Source of the DNA: Alisma plantago-aquatica
Lineage: Eukaryota > Streptophyta > Magnoliopsida > Alismatales > Alismataceae
NCBI GenBank assembly: GCA_963693085.1
Contig: OY856413.1
Span: 538,922,879-538,986,878, forward strand
Reading direction: 5' to 3'
Length of the DNA: 64,000 nucleotides
The notes beneath the pieces were generated by a model, which was given only the letters and a program-made list of their open reading frames with translations, made no database searches and was not told the DNA's origin. How positions within the stretch are numbered: the stretch's first letter is position 1; each line of letters starts with the position of its first letter. The position numbers and the translations under genes were made by a program. This document shows positions 32,762 to 43,242 of this stretch, in pieces.

Positions 32762-35700
32762 ATGGCGTCTTCTCATGATGACTTCCGCCGTCAAGTTACT
32801 ACTGTGAAGCTTGATGGGCGCAACTACCCACACTGGGTCTGCTCCATGACGATCTATGCTAGATCCCAGGGCAAGTACTCACACCTTATCCGTACGGGTC
32901 CAGAGGCACCCGCCGAGGACGCTGATGCTAAAGATGTGAAGGCGTATGACGACTGGGTTCGTGATGACTCCACTGTGATGACCTGGATTCTCAACAGCAA
33001 CATCGAGAAGATCAGTGTCACACTTCTTCACTTGCCTACGGCGAAGCAGATGTGGGATCAGCTCGCCGGTACTTACTCGCATAGTCAGAACCCCAAGAAG
33101 GTGTTTGACATCACCAAGCAGCTGGGACGTCTACAGTTCACGGGGACAGATATTTCTGACTACTTCTCTGACTTCACTGGATTATGGGGGGAGCTGGAAT
33201 CCTATCATCCTCTCTCCACGGACCTGGCTACTATGCAGCGTCAGCGCCAGGAGCTGCAGTTGGTTCAGTTTCTCTGTGGCTTGCCCGAGTCATATGCTGG
33301 AGTAGTGGACCAGATCCTTGCTAGTGACCCTCTGCCGTCACTACAGAGTGCCTACAAACATCTTCAGCGTTTGCCTTCGTCGTCTGCTTCTCTGACTCCT
33401 GATGTTGGAGATTCTTCGGCCCTTGCTGCTTCTTCTGGTCGTGGTCGCGGTCGTGGCCATGGTCGCTTTGCTGAGAGCCGTCCTCCCCTGGGTGGAGGAC
33501 GAGGACGGGCTACTCCAGGTCGTGGAGCCTCTTCTACTGCCCCTACTGCTGGTGCGCGTCCTCAGTCAGGACAGCGCCTTTGTACCTTCTGTGGCCGGTC
33601 CAACCATATTGAAGAAAAATGCTGGGAGAAATATGGTAAGCCGGCGTGGGCCAATGCCGCTGCGGACTCCACTACTACTGCTTCAGAGGGGACGACTCAG
33701 GCTACTGACTCTGCCTCCTCGAGTGCGACTGCTGATTACATCCGTGCTGAGGTGGAACGTCTTCTTCTTGAGCGTGTTGGTGCGTCGTCTCAAGCTTCGA
33801 CTAGTGGAGCTCATGCCGCCACCTACTCTGGTTATGACACTGCCTTTCTGAGTTCTTCCTCTACGCCTGGTAATACTAAATGGGTCATAGACTCCGGTGC
33901 CTCTTCGCATATTTCTGGAAATAGATCATTGTTTCGAAAATTATTTCAACCTGCTAGACCCTCTTCTGTCATGTTGGCCGATGGTTCCAAGTCTGCTGTG
34001 GTTGGAGTAGGGGATATTTCTTCTGATTTTCTGCTAAAATCTGCCTTATATGTGCCGCGATTTCCTTTGAATCTGTTGTCTGTTAGCAAGATATTGCGCA
34101 GCTTACAGTGTAGTCTGACCTTTATTCCTGGATCTTGTGTTTTTCAGGACCTTCGCACGAGGATGAAGATTGGTGGGGGGTATGAAGGTGCTGATGGACT
34201 CTTCTATCTGGATCAGTTACCTAAAGCTGCTAAAGCATCTGTGACATCTGCTTTATCTACATCTGTTTCTGCATTACAGTGGCACTACCGGCTGGGCCAT
34301 CCCTCATCTGAGAAGCTTCGATATTTGGTGTCTGATATTGGTGTTTGTCGTTTTCAGTGCGAGTCATGTCAACTTGGAAAGCAAACTCGTGCTGTTTATC
34401 CTAGACACAGTCAAATTAGCAGTAAAAACATATTTGATATAGTGCATTCTGATGTATGGGGACCTTGTCATGTGCCTAGTTTATCTGGTCATAAGTATTT
34501 TATTCTATTTATCGATGACTTCTCACGGACTACTTGGTTATTTATGATGAAAAGTAGGTTCGAAGTCTTGTCTGTTATCAAGTTCTTCTTTGCTGAAATA
34601 AAAACTCAATATGGCATGCCTGTTAAAATTTTTCGTACTGATAATGCACTGGAATTTGTTAAAAAGGATGTGGATGTTTTTTGTAAATCTGTGGGTACGT
34701 TACATCAGACCTCTTGTGCTTATACACCTCAGCAAAATGGTGTGGCTGAGTGTAAAAATAGACATGTGTTAGAAGTTGCTAGAACTATTATGATGCATGC
34801 ACATGTTCCTCGCTCGTTTTGGCCTGAGGCCATATTGACTGCTTGTTTTCTGATAAATCGTATGCCATCATCTGTGATTGGAAACAAAATACCTATTCAG
34901 GTGCTCCAACCCGATATTCCGCTATTTACTGTGCCTCCTAGGATTTTTGGATGTACCTGTTTTGTCCGGTTAGTTGGACCTACTTCTGATAAATTGTCTC
35001 CTCGTGCTGAGAAGTGCATTTTTTTGGGGTACTCCCGTACCCAGAAGGGATATCGGTGCTACAGTCCTACTGCAAGGAAATGGTTTACTAGCAGTGATGT
35101 GGTTTTCTTTGAAGATACTCCTTATTATTCGGCTCGTGGTGACAGTTTACAGTCTGATCTTATTGCTTCACCTCTACCTGTTGTTTCTGAATGTGTGCCT
35201 GACACTACTGACAACGTCACTACTGAGGCTGATAAGCCTCCTCTGATAGTTTATCAATGCAGGAACATAGTGCCTTCTACTCAAGAAACCCCCCATGAAA
35301 ACCAATCTTCACCTCCAGAAGGTTCTGCTACACCTGAGGTACCTTCTGATCTTCACTTACCCATTGCTCTTAGAAAGGGTACTCGTTCCTGCACATCACA
35401 CAGTATTGCTCAGTTTGTTTCTACTGACCATCTGAATGTCCATTCTAGCAATTTTGTATATGCTTTATCTGCTGTGGCTGTACCAAAGAATATCCAGGAT
35501 GCTCTACAGAGTACTGGTTGGGTGTCTGCTATGAAGGAGGAGATGTTTGCTCTTGCTGAACGAGATACTTGGGAGTTGGTGGATCCACCTCCTCAGTGCA
35601 AACCGGTCGGTTGCAGATGGGTGTATGCTGTGAAATATCAACCTGATGGCACTGTTGAGAGGCTCAAGGCACGCTTAGTTGCTAAAGGCTACACCCAGAC

Positions 35701-36664
35701 GTATGGTATTGACTATTTTGAGACATTCTCTCCTGTTGCTCGCCTTAATTCTGTTAGAATTCTTCTGTCTGTTGCTGTTAATCTTGACTGGCCTTTGTTG
35801 CAACTTGATGTCAAAAATGCCTTCTTGTATGGTGATTTACAAGAAGAGGTCTATATGGAGCAACCTCCTGGGTTTGTTGCTCAGGGGGAGTCTCACAAAG
35901 TTTGCAGATTAAAGAAGTCTATTTATGGCCTTAAGCAGAGTCCCCGGGCTTGGTTTGATAAATTGAGCAAAATTATGATTGATTTTGGGTTTCTGCGGTC
36001 TCAGGTGGATCATTATGTTTTTACCAAGAAGACTTCAGCTGGTATTATTATTCTGATTGTCTATGTTGATGATATTATCATATCTGGCAGTGATTCTCTT
36101 GGTATTCAGGCTACTAAATCTCATTTGGGCAAACATTTTGCTACTAAAGATTTGGGCAAACTTAGATACTTTCTGGGCATAGAAGTTTCTAGAAATTCTA
36201 ATGCTCTTGTGTTGTCTCAGAGAAAATATGTCCTAGACATACTGCAGGAGACTGGTATGCTGGGGGCGAGACCTGCTGATATTCCTCTAGATCCCAATAT
36301 AAATTGGGATGATGATTCTTCTCCTCTGTTTGCTGATCATAAAAAGTACAGGAGGCTGATTGGTAAACTTATTTATTTGACTGTCACCATAGCTGACATT
36401 TCTACTGCAGTGGGTCTTCTTAGCAGATATCTTGATAAGCCCAGACAGTGTCACTGGGATGCTCTTTGTCAGATTCTACGATATTTGAAAAAGTCTCCTG
36501 GCAAGGGACTTCACTACAGGAAGCATGGACACTGTTCTCTTACGGGGTACTCTGATTCTGATTATGCTGGTAGCAGAGTTGACAGAAAATCCACTTCTGG
36601 ATATTGTACATATGTTGGAGGAAATCTTGTTACCTGGCGGAGTAAAAAAAAATGTTGTGGCTAG
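32762..36664 (+). CDS. copia gag-pol polyprotein, near-intact
   Basis: 1300 codons from the ATG at 32762 (MASSHDDF); an upstream in-frame GTG adds ten residues but is not a likely start. Domains: gag with LDGRNYPHWV at about residues 17-26; zinc knuckle CTFCGRSNHIEEKC at about 274; protease WVIDSGASSH with Asp near 377; pre-integrase WHYRLGHPS near 507; integrase core with Asp in HSDVWG (about 564), Asp in FRTDNALEF (about 627) and Glu in GVAECKNRH (about 663), the D-D-35-E spacing; RT from about 940 with LDVKNAFLYGDL and YVDD at about 1101-1104; then the start of RNase H to TWRSKK. The expected GVAERKNRH has Cys for Arg. The frame ends early at a TAG after a run of nine A. All enzyme activities up to RNase H look retained. 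Confidence 0.93.
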   Translation: MASSHDDFRRQVTTVKLDGRNYPHWVCSMTIYARSQGKYSHLIRTGPEAPAEDADAKDVKAYDDWVRDDSTVMTWILNSNIEKISVTLLHLPTAKQMWDQLAGTYSHSQNPKKVFDITKQLGRLQFTGTDISDYFSDFTGLWGELESYHPLSTDLATMQRQRQELQLVQFLCGLPESYAGVVDQILASDPLPSLQSAYKHLQRLPSSSASLTPDVGDSSALAASSGRGRGRGHGRFAESRPPLGGGRGRATPGRGASSTAPTAGARPQSGQRLCTFCGRSNHIEEKCWEKYGKPAWANAAADSTTTASEGTTQATDSASSSATADYIRAEVERLLLERVGASSQASTSGAHAATYSGYDTAFLSSSSTPGNTKWVIDSGASSHISGNRSLFRKLFQPARPSSVMLADGSKSAVVGVGDISSDFLLKSALYVPRFPLNLLSVSKILRSLQCSLTFIPGSCVFQDLRTRMKIGGGYEGADGLFYLDQLPKAAKASVTSALSTSVSALQWHYRLGHPSSEKLRYLVSDIGVCRFQCESCQLGKQTRAVYPRHSQISSKNIFDIVHSDVWGPCHVPSLSGHKYFILFIDDFSRTTWLFMMKSRFEVLSVIKFFFAEIKTQYGMPVKIFRTDNALEFVKKDVDVFCKSVGTLHQTSCAYTPQQNGVAECKNRHVLEVARTIMMHAHVPRSFWPEAILTACFLINRMPSSVIGNKIPIQVLQPDIPLFTVPPRIFGCTCFVRLVGPTSDKLSPRAEKCIFLGYSRTQKGYRCYSPTARKWFTSSDVVFFEDTPYYSARGDSLQSDLIASPLPVVSECVPDTTDNVTTEADKPPLIVYQCRNIVPSTQETPHENQSSPPEGSATPEVPSDLHLPIALRKGTRSCTSHSIAQFVSTDHLNVHSSNFVYALSAVAVPKNIQDALQSTGWVSAMKEEMFALAERDTWELVDPPPQCKPVGCRWVYAVKYQPDGTVERLKARLVAKGYTQTYGIDYFETFSPVARLNSVRILLSVAVNLDWPLLQLDVKNAFLYGDLQEEVYMEQPPGFVAQGESHKVCRLKKSIYGLKQSPRAWFDKLSKIMIDFGFLRSQVDHYVFTKKTSAGIIILIVYVDDIIISGSDSLGIQATKSHLGKHFATKDLGKLRYFLGIEVSRNSNALVLSQRKYVLDILQETGMLGARPADIPLDPNINWDDDSSPLFADHKKYRRLIGKLIYLTVTIADISTAVGLLSRYLDKPRQCHWDALCQILRYLKKSPGKGLHYRKHGHCSLTGYSDSDYAGSRVDRKSTSGYCTYVGGNLVTWRSKKKCCG

Positions 36665-37019
36665 GTCAAGTGCTGAAGCTGAATATAGGGCCATGGCCCA
36701 TACTGCCTGTGAACTGCTGTGGGTGCGCTCTCTGTTAAAAGAGTTTGGAGTTGACTCTTCTTCTTCTGCTATACCTATGCACTGTGATAATAAAGCTGCT
36801 ATCTTCATTGCAAATAATCCAGTCTATCATGAGCGCACTAAACATATTGAAGTAGACTGTCATTTTATTCGGGAATCTATTCTGACTGGCAAGATCTGCA
36901 CTCCCTTCACTCATTCTGAAGACCAAGTTGCTGACATCTTCACCAAGCTGCTGGCGAAGAAGCAATTCTGCATTTTGATGGACAAGTTGGGCATGATTGA
37001 TATCTATGCTCCAACTTGA
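36648..37019 (+). pseudogene. C-terminal RNase H of copia, out of frame
   Basis: After the A run at 36644-36652 the protein resumes in another frame: KNVVARSSAEAEYRAMAHTA, then DNKAAIFIANNP, ERTKHIEVDCHFIRE and ADIFTKLL, and stops at a TGA near the polypurine tract. These are the last catalytic segments of copia RNase H (SAEAEY Glu, DNK Asp, KHIE His). One A gained or lost explains the split, so this is either the element's only coding defect or a sequencing error in a homopolymer. Confidence 0.9.
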
Positions 37020-37026
37020 GGGGGAG
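37014..37026 (+). other. polypurine tract of young copia element
   Basis: ACTTGAGGGGGAG lies directly before the 3' LTR and overlaps the end of the RNase H frame. Confidence 0.85.
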
Positions 37027-37175
37027 TGTTACAATACCTGTTTTATATATTCTGTTAATTGTTTTGTTATTTCCATATTACTTGTGGACCTCTTTGTAAT
37101 TGTTTCAATGTTATATATATGAGGGTGCACACATTGTGCAACCCTACGCTTCCCACACTTGCTTTGTCTTTCACA
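37027..37175 (+). repeat. 3' LTR of young copia element
   Basis: 149 bp, TGTTAC...TTCACA, two differences from the 5' copy. Confidence 0.95.
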
Positions 37176-37460
37176 AAACCTTTTCTAGGAAGGTTGATCA
37201 GTAACCCACTTTAGCGCATCCTTGAAATTTTGTGCACACCCTGTATAGTGCAATGCACTGTTGCTTTTCGAGCAAGAATTAGTTGATAGAGGTGAAAAAA
37301 GGTATGTAAAATAAGTCTGCCTTTTCTTTCCGATGAACCCTTTTCACATTCTTTGGAGACTCTTTGATTCAGAAGCAAGCAAATCCGCCCAGAGAAAGTA
37401 ATCTATAGAGTGTTGCATTTTGATAGGGGTTGGATAGGATGAGTTTATTTGTACCCAATC

Positions 37461-39050
37461 TGAATTTGTTGCCTGCCTTGATCATGTGACGTTCCATCCA
37501 GCCCACATCTATTGGAAATTCTTAGTTGTCTTTTTACCCCCCCCCTTTCAGGAAGTCTTATAGCTGTTGTTTATACATCATTTCTTGTTTCTATAACTGC
37601 ATGTGTTGATCCCTGTTTGCAGTAGCAATTACAGTGGCAAGCTCCGTCATGCCTCTTTATAGTCGAGCAGTAACATTTTAAGTAATAGCAAACTCTTGTT
37701 GCAGTCCTTAAGGCAGTCCTAGCACCCACAATCATTTGCATATTCACCTCATATGGTATTCCTTGATGAAACTCACTGTTGGAGAGTTCTATTCTAGTGG
37801 TGACATTCGAAAACAAGAATAAGAGCCTTTAAGGTGAGCATACTCCATATTGATCGTATGTGAATGGGATGCCATCTATCGTGTAGGTGTCATATGGCTT
37901 GCCCTGAAGCTTCCATAGCTAGCTAATAAGTAAGGGACACAAACCCAGTTTCTCCTAGCATCAGAAATTTGACAGGTTCAACACCTTTTGTCATGATTTG
38001 TCCATTTTTTGACTATTACCAATAAAATACTTTTATTCCTTCAGATCCAAGTTTCACATTCAATATGTTTTGATCTCTAGTGTGGCTGAGGTCCAAGTAC
38101 GAGTACTACCCCCAAACTCATCCATAGAGTTCATGCAGGACCAAACGACCATACCTCATTTATTGTTCATGTAGGTTGCATGATAATATATACTAGGTTC
38201 ACTTAAATCATGAGAATCTTACATGGTTATTACAAATTCATGAAGTGAAGATAACTACTTATAGCTGCAATCATCTGTGTAGTATGCTCTCTTTAGTTTG
38301 GGTGCATTTGAATCTATATATTTATAACTTAGTTTTTAGCATAGGACATAAAAGAACACTACAATAGAAGTTATAAACAACATAGTTTACCAGTTCTTGA
38401 TTGAAATATCAATATTTTTCACTATCAGTAAATCAGTAACCAGGCAGGAGAAGTTTCACTAGCCTCAATTGTAGATCTTGATTGAAATATTAGTTCTTTA
38501 TTAACCTGTCATTATTTGTCCTGGTTATTGATTTTTACTCAGGCAGGAGAAGTTTCATTAGCCTCTATTGTGTATGCTTCCCTCCCTCAACTCTATGGCT
38601 ACCTAGCTACCTATTATCTCCCAGGCCGACATGGTTTCCTCCTTGCTAAAATCTTTTATCACATCTGTGTGCAGTCCCAATTAGGTAGCCTCCTCATATT
38701 TTCTTCTCACCTTTATTGTGGGTTCTTCATTGCTTCATGTGAGCTTCTCATTATTGTTGATGTTATTCCTTCTTGCCTGGATGTATGCTCAGTTCCTTCT
38801 TAATTTTCATGTGTGCATTCTTCATGGCTTCTAACACTGTTGATAGTAAGGAATGGGGTATCCATTATCAATACCATTTTGACAGCCATGAGTAAATTTT
38901 GTAATGCAGTTGTGATGGATCTCTTCCCTCATCTCTGGGGGGGGCATTCATAAACATTTTAAATATTTACTCGCTGATCTTCTGCTGAATTCTAATGTGG
39001 AGATTCAACATCTATCATAAAATAATGCTATCCTTAGAAAGATAGCTAAG
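37461..39050. other. CACTA cargo of unknown origin, with a partial duplication
   Basis: The minus-strand open frame 37816-37571 is Cys-rich near its end, but I do not recognise it. It may be an upstream part of the exostosin gene or an intron. At 38395-38575 two imperfect copies of a segment with CAGGCAGGAGAAGTTTCA(C/T)TAGCCTC lie about 95-100 bases apart. The 38516-38803 plus frame is hydrophobic and unrecognised. Confidence 0.4.
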
Positions 39051-39083
39051 TAATCTTTTTTTTATGTAAGTCAGGAGGCAATC

Positions 39084-42000
39084 TTATTCATCCCGCCCTC
39101 CTCGTGCGAGCATATTCAAATCAAGTTTACAATCACTAATTATGTTTGCATAATTAAACAAGGTAGTACTACTACCCTTACAAAGGTCCCTAATTAGGAG
39201 ATCATAGATCTCAGTTGGGGGGAGAGTATACATAGTGTATCCCTCATTCCGTGCTAACTGGGTTTTTGCTAGGCTATCAACCACTTGGTTACTCTCTCTG
39301 TAGATGTGGACTATGGACCAACCGGGTCTGATGAGCGATTTAATCCTCATAACCAATTTGATATATCTAGGACTATCTTGCCATGTAGAGGTGATCAACT
39401 GGGCTGCCGTTGTAGAATCCGTCTCGAAATAAGCATTGTCCACACTGTTCTTCCTTGCAATTTCCATGGCCAATAAGAGACCTCTAAGCTCAGCTTCAAC
39501 AACGTCTTGAGTATAAATCAGCTATGCCGCTCCGCCTCTCCATTTCCCCTGATCATCTCTAGCCACCGTGGCACAGGCTGCACAGTTTGCTTTCACAACA
39601 ACATCAGAATTAAACTTGAGCATGTTCACCCTGGGAACCTGCCAAGTTAAATCACTATGCATCCTCATGCTGCTGTCTAGATCGGTCACAGTAAGGAAGG
39701 CCTAGACTTGACTATGTACCTCCTTGCTGATGCATCTGATCTGCTGTTGCAGGTTGGTAACTTCACCCTGGAACACGTACCTATTCCTGAAATTCCAAAT
39801 ACTCCAGTAGGTAGTTAGGAAAAGGATCGTAGCTTCCTCCGATTCACCTAGCTGTTCCTGAAACCAGCCTTTGAAGTTGTTGTTGCTAAGGAAATTCACA
39901 TTATCCCTGATCTGCTGAAACTATGACCACACTGTCCTCGCGTAGTTGCAGTCCCTAAAAGCATGGATAGTCGTCTCCTCTCCTGCATTGCAACGAGGGC
40001 AGGTGGCATCGGTGCTGATATGCCTCCTCACCCTTCTCTCGTTGGTAAGAACTGCCTCGTGCATCAGAAGCTAGGAACAAAACTTGATGCAGGGTGATAC
40101 CTTGGACTTCCAGATCCTCCTCCAAGGTCCCTCAGTAGGTCGGCACCTTCCCTTTGTCAGTTTCAGATAGGTCGTCTTTGTCGAATACATGCCGGATATG
40201 GTGTGGTTCCACACCCTGACATCCTTACCATCACTGTCCCTCGGGACCTATAACCTTGTGATCTCCTTGACAATGGGCTTAGGGAGCCAATCTTCCAAAA
40301 ACTAGAGATTCCAATTGCCTTGGAGGTCGATTAGACTACTCACTTTTAGATCAGCAAGCTCTGTAGGAATAGGATTCAGAGCATGGTCTTTAAGAATCTT
40401 TCCATTCTTCCACCACCTATCATCCCACACTTTGATGTTGTGCCCGTCCATAGGGACTAGGTAGGAGTTGTCTTCAATGAAGGATTTTCCTTCAAATGCT
40501 GCCCTCCCAATGCTGGATAGATTGTAGGCCTTCCTAGTTGAGAAATTGTTGAACCGATCTCGCATTCCATCACACCATTGTGATCTGCGTCGTGTCGCAA
40601 GATCCCAGGTGTGCCTATATAGCAGAGCCTGGTTCCAGAATCTCATCTTCTTAAGGCTGAGACCCCCTTTGTCCTTGCCGCAGCAGACCTTATCCCAGGC
40701 TACGAGGGCTAAAGGATGTGCTTTATGGGCGCCACCCCAGATGAATCTCCAAATAGTGCCGTCAATTCTATCGTAGAGATGTAAAGGTAACCGGGCTGTT
40801 TGCATAACATACGTAGGCATGACTGCTAAGGTGGCCTTGGCTAGGCACACCCTCCCAGCCAAAGACATGTTCCTATCCGTCCATGCCTCTATTCTATTTG
40901 TCACACTATTGAGCACCTCGATGTAGGTCTGTTTTGACACCTTGTGGTGTATGATAGGGACTCCTAGGTATTTCCCTAGATCTTTCGTGGATTTGAATCC
41001 CGCCATATGCTTGATATTTCTTCTCATAGCAGCATCTATACTTCTGGAGAAGTAAATTCTAGTCTTAGATTTGGAAATCGATTGACCGGACGCAAGATGG
41101 AAGGCCTTGAAGCATTCCTTGATAACTCTTAACTGCCTCACATTGGCATGACCGAAGAGAATCAAATCGTCAGCAAAACAGCCATGGGGTATACCAGGCC
41201 TCTTCTTGTTTAGCTTTACTGGCTTCCAGTCTCTGCTTTTGACCTTCTACTCGATCAGCTGGCTGAGACGTTCAATACATAGAACAAAGAGGTATGGGGA
41301 CAACGGGTCCCCTTGTCGGAGCCCACGGCTAGCTTTGAAAGGCCTAGCATTCTTCCCATTCCAGGCAATGGTAGTTTTCCCTTTTGAAATAGGTTCCATG
41401 ATGAAAGACCTTATGTTTTGAGGGAGATTGACCTTTTTTATCGTATCCTCGATGAATTCCCATGACATTTGGTCATAGGCCTTAGTCAAATCGATTTTTA
41501 TTGCCATGGTCGCAGTTCCTTTCCTTCATTTCATGCTGTGAATCAGTTCCTGGACAACAGCAATGTTGTCAGTTATCTTACGACTGGGTATAAAGCTACT
41601 CTATGATTGAGATACCCATCCGGTCATGTAAGGTTTAATTCTTTCAACTACCAGCTTGGACGCAGCTTTCAGGACAATGTTGTTTAGGGAAATAGGTCAC
41701 AAGTTCTCACACTTTTCAGGAGTTCTAGACTTCGGTATAAGAACCATCGTAGAGTGACAGAGAGCTTCAGGGACCTCGCCAATAATAATAGCTTGTTGTA
41801 CAATTTTCACTAGGCTTGGGCCGACAATACTCCAATTTTTCTGGATGAAATGCGTAGATACACCGTCCGGTCTTGCAGCTTTGGCGGGATCAAGGAGTGC
41901 CACTATCTGTTGAATCTCATTAACAGAAGGAACAACACCTATACATGTCATCTGTTTAGTGCTAAGCTATCTGAACTCTCCAGGAACTTCATTAGGATTG

Positions 42001-43205
42001 GTATTAGGTACATCAGCAGGTGCCGTTAGAATGGACTCGAAGTAGGAAACCACCATATTCATGAGCTCACTCTCGTTGGTGATCCACTGGCCGTCATGGT
42101 CTTTCAACTTTGAGACAATATTTCTCCTGCAACTTTGGCTTACGAAGTTGTGGTAGAATCTCGAGTTTCTATCTCCATTTTTTAGCCAATTGATATGGCT
42201 TTTATGCTTGAGATCAACCTCTTCAGCCCTCAAGATACTGTCGAGTTCACTCTGAAACTCAGTACATAAATCATCTGATATTTTATTGTATTGGGTAGAC
42301 AGATCCGTCTGCAATCTATTTATGTTCTGGATTAGACAATCCTTGTGCTTTCTCTGATCTTTGCATGTCTTATTGTCCTAGATGGTTATGCTTCCTTGTG
42401 CCTTCTGTAAAGCATCCCCGAAACTTAGGTCCTAGTCCCAGTTGTCTTGAAGCATGGTTGGGAAGTCCGGTTGTATTTGCCAGGAAGCTCTTGTAATGAA
42501 CCTTCTGGGCCCCCTGTGAGGTTGCCTCCACTTGACCAGCAGAGGATTATGGTCGAATCCAAGCCTGGGAAGGTGCTCCACAATCAAGTCAGGGTACTTG
42601 TTTAAGAATTCATAATTCCCGAGGGCTCTATCGAGCCTTTTTAGTAGCAAGCCATGGCGAAACGTGAAATTCATGCCCGAGTATCCCAGGTCGTTAAGGT
42701 CTGCCTCCAGCATAGTGTTTTGGAATAGCGCAACCTCAAATTGATTAAAGTGATCACTTCCACTTTGCTCGTTAGGGTCTGTAATAACATTAAAATCCCC
42801 CAGAGCTAACCACGAGTCTTTGAAGGACTCTCCCATATGAATCAAGTGCTTCCAAATCAGTTGTCTCGTTCGGGGTTGAGTGCTGGCGTAGATGAAGGAT
42901 GTATAGAAATTGCCATTGACTCTACAAGTAATGAACTGTCAATGACTGTTAACAATTTCAACCTTACACCATTCGACTCTCCAGCAAACCCAGATGCCAC
43001 CGGCAAAACCCCTCACTTCAACACGGTGGGAGTTGGAGAAGCCTAAACTACGGATAGTTCTATCCGCTTTGTTGCCGCTGATACGTGGTTCTAGTATCGC
43101 ACAAATGCTAGGCTTATGAATTGAAATAATCTCTTTTAGCATTCTGCATCTATCATTACTTCCGATCCCACGAATATTCCAACACAACAAATTTGTCAGA
43201 GACAT
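39084..43205 (-). pseudogene. LINE ORF2 (endonuclease, RT, RNase H), stops only
   Basis: A single frame of 1373 codons runs from ATG at 43205 to TAA at 39084 without any frameshift. Endonuclease: LLCWNIRGIGS at the start, ICAILEPRISG, then LGDFNVITDP and HNPLLV. RT: LIPKSRTPEKCENL, KIDLTKAYDQMSWEF, ASRGLRQGDPLSPYLFVLCIERLS and CFADDLILFGH (the ADD box near 41172-41183). A zinc-finger region with CPRCNAGEETTIHAFRDC follows near 39960. The RNase H end has LKFNSDVVVK, YFETDSTTAAQLI, and HIYRESNQVVDSLAK. I counted 14 internal stops: 11 TAG (near 42432, 42378, 41967, 41601, 41247, 40302, 40248, 40071, 39921, 39702, 39522), 3 TGA (42939, 41697, 41526) and no TAA. Confidence 0.9.
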
Positions 43206-43242
43206 CTAACACGGGGGTTGTAAGAACGGACGTATAAGATGC

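Larger units (their letters stand above)
32056..37175 (+). mobile_element. young Ty1/copia element, AAACC target duplications
   Basis: Two 149-bp LTRs (32056-32204 and 37027-37175) differ at two positions only. AAACC flanks both sides (32051-32055 and 37176-37180). Primer site, one long gag-pol frame and a polypurine tract are all present. The insertion lies inside the captured exostosin fragment and thus postdates the CACTA capture. A single frameshift near 36644-36652 splits off the end of RNase H. The very short LTRs and single frame fit several copia lineages (Ale, Ivana, TAR); I did not resolve which. Confidence 0.96.
31690..37460 (-). pseudogene. captured exostosin-family (GT47) glycosyltransferase fragment, split by copia
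   Basis: Read on the minus strand and skipping the copia element (32056-37175), the translation follows a plant exostosin-like glycosyltransferase. From 37460 down: IDYFLWADLLASES, HRKEKADLFYIPFFTS, FLLEKQQC.ALYR and KWVTDQP-like residues. From 32050 down: GDHIPHVNHPWFLKSV, FMKKAIWIVPDVDSIGNWYKPGQV, LEKDIILPYVQNLDFCDAKC, then RKTL..F and KGVIMEEGTSGESWKAAAQ. Family members transfer sugars to cell-wall polymers in the Golgi. Several stops and frameshifts show it is dead. N- and C-terminal parts are missing, so only a middle piece was captured. Orientation is opposite to the other captured pieces. Confidence 0.78.

Noticed and set aside
33402..33910. Alternative-frame open segments over the copia gag
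   Set aside because: They are shadows of the 1300-codon gag-pol frame.
37531..37552. C-run followed by TTTCAG as a splice acceptor
   Set aside because: It is on the plus strand, while the captured exostosin gene here is on the minus strand. No exon follows.
38990..39056. Target duplication for the LINE
   Set aside because: The bases before the T run (GATAGCTAAGTAATC) have no matching copy near 45190-45260. TTAGAAAG against TTAGAGAAA is too weak.
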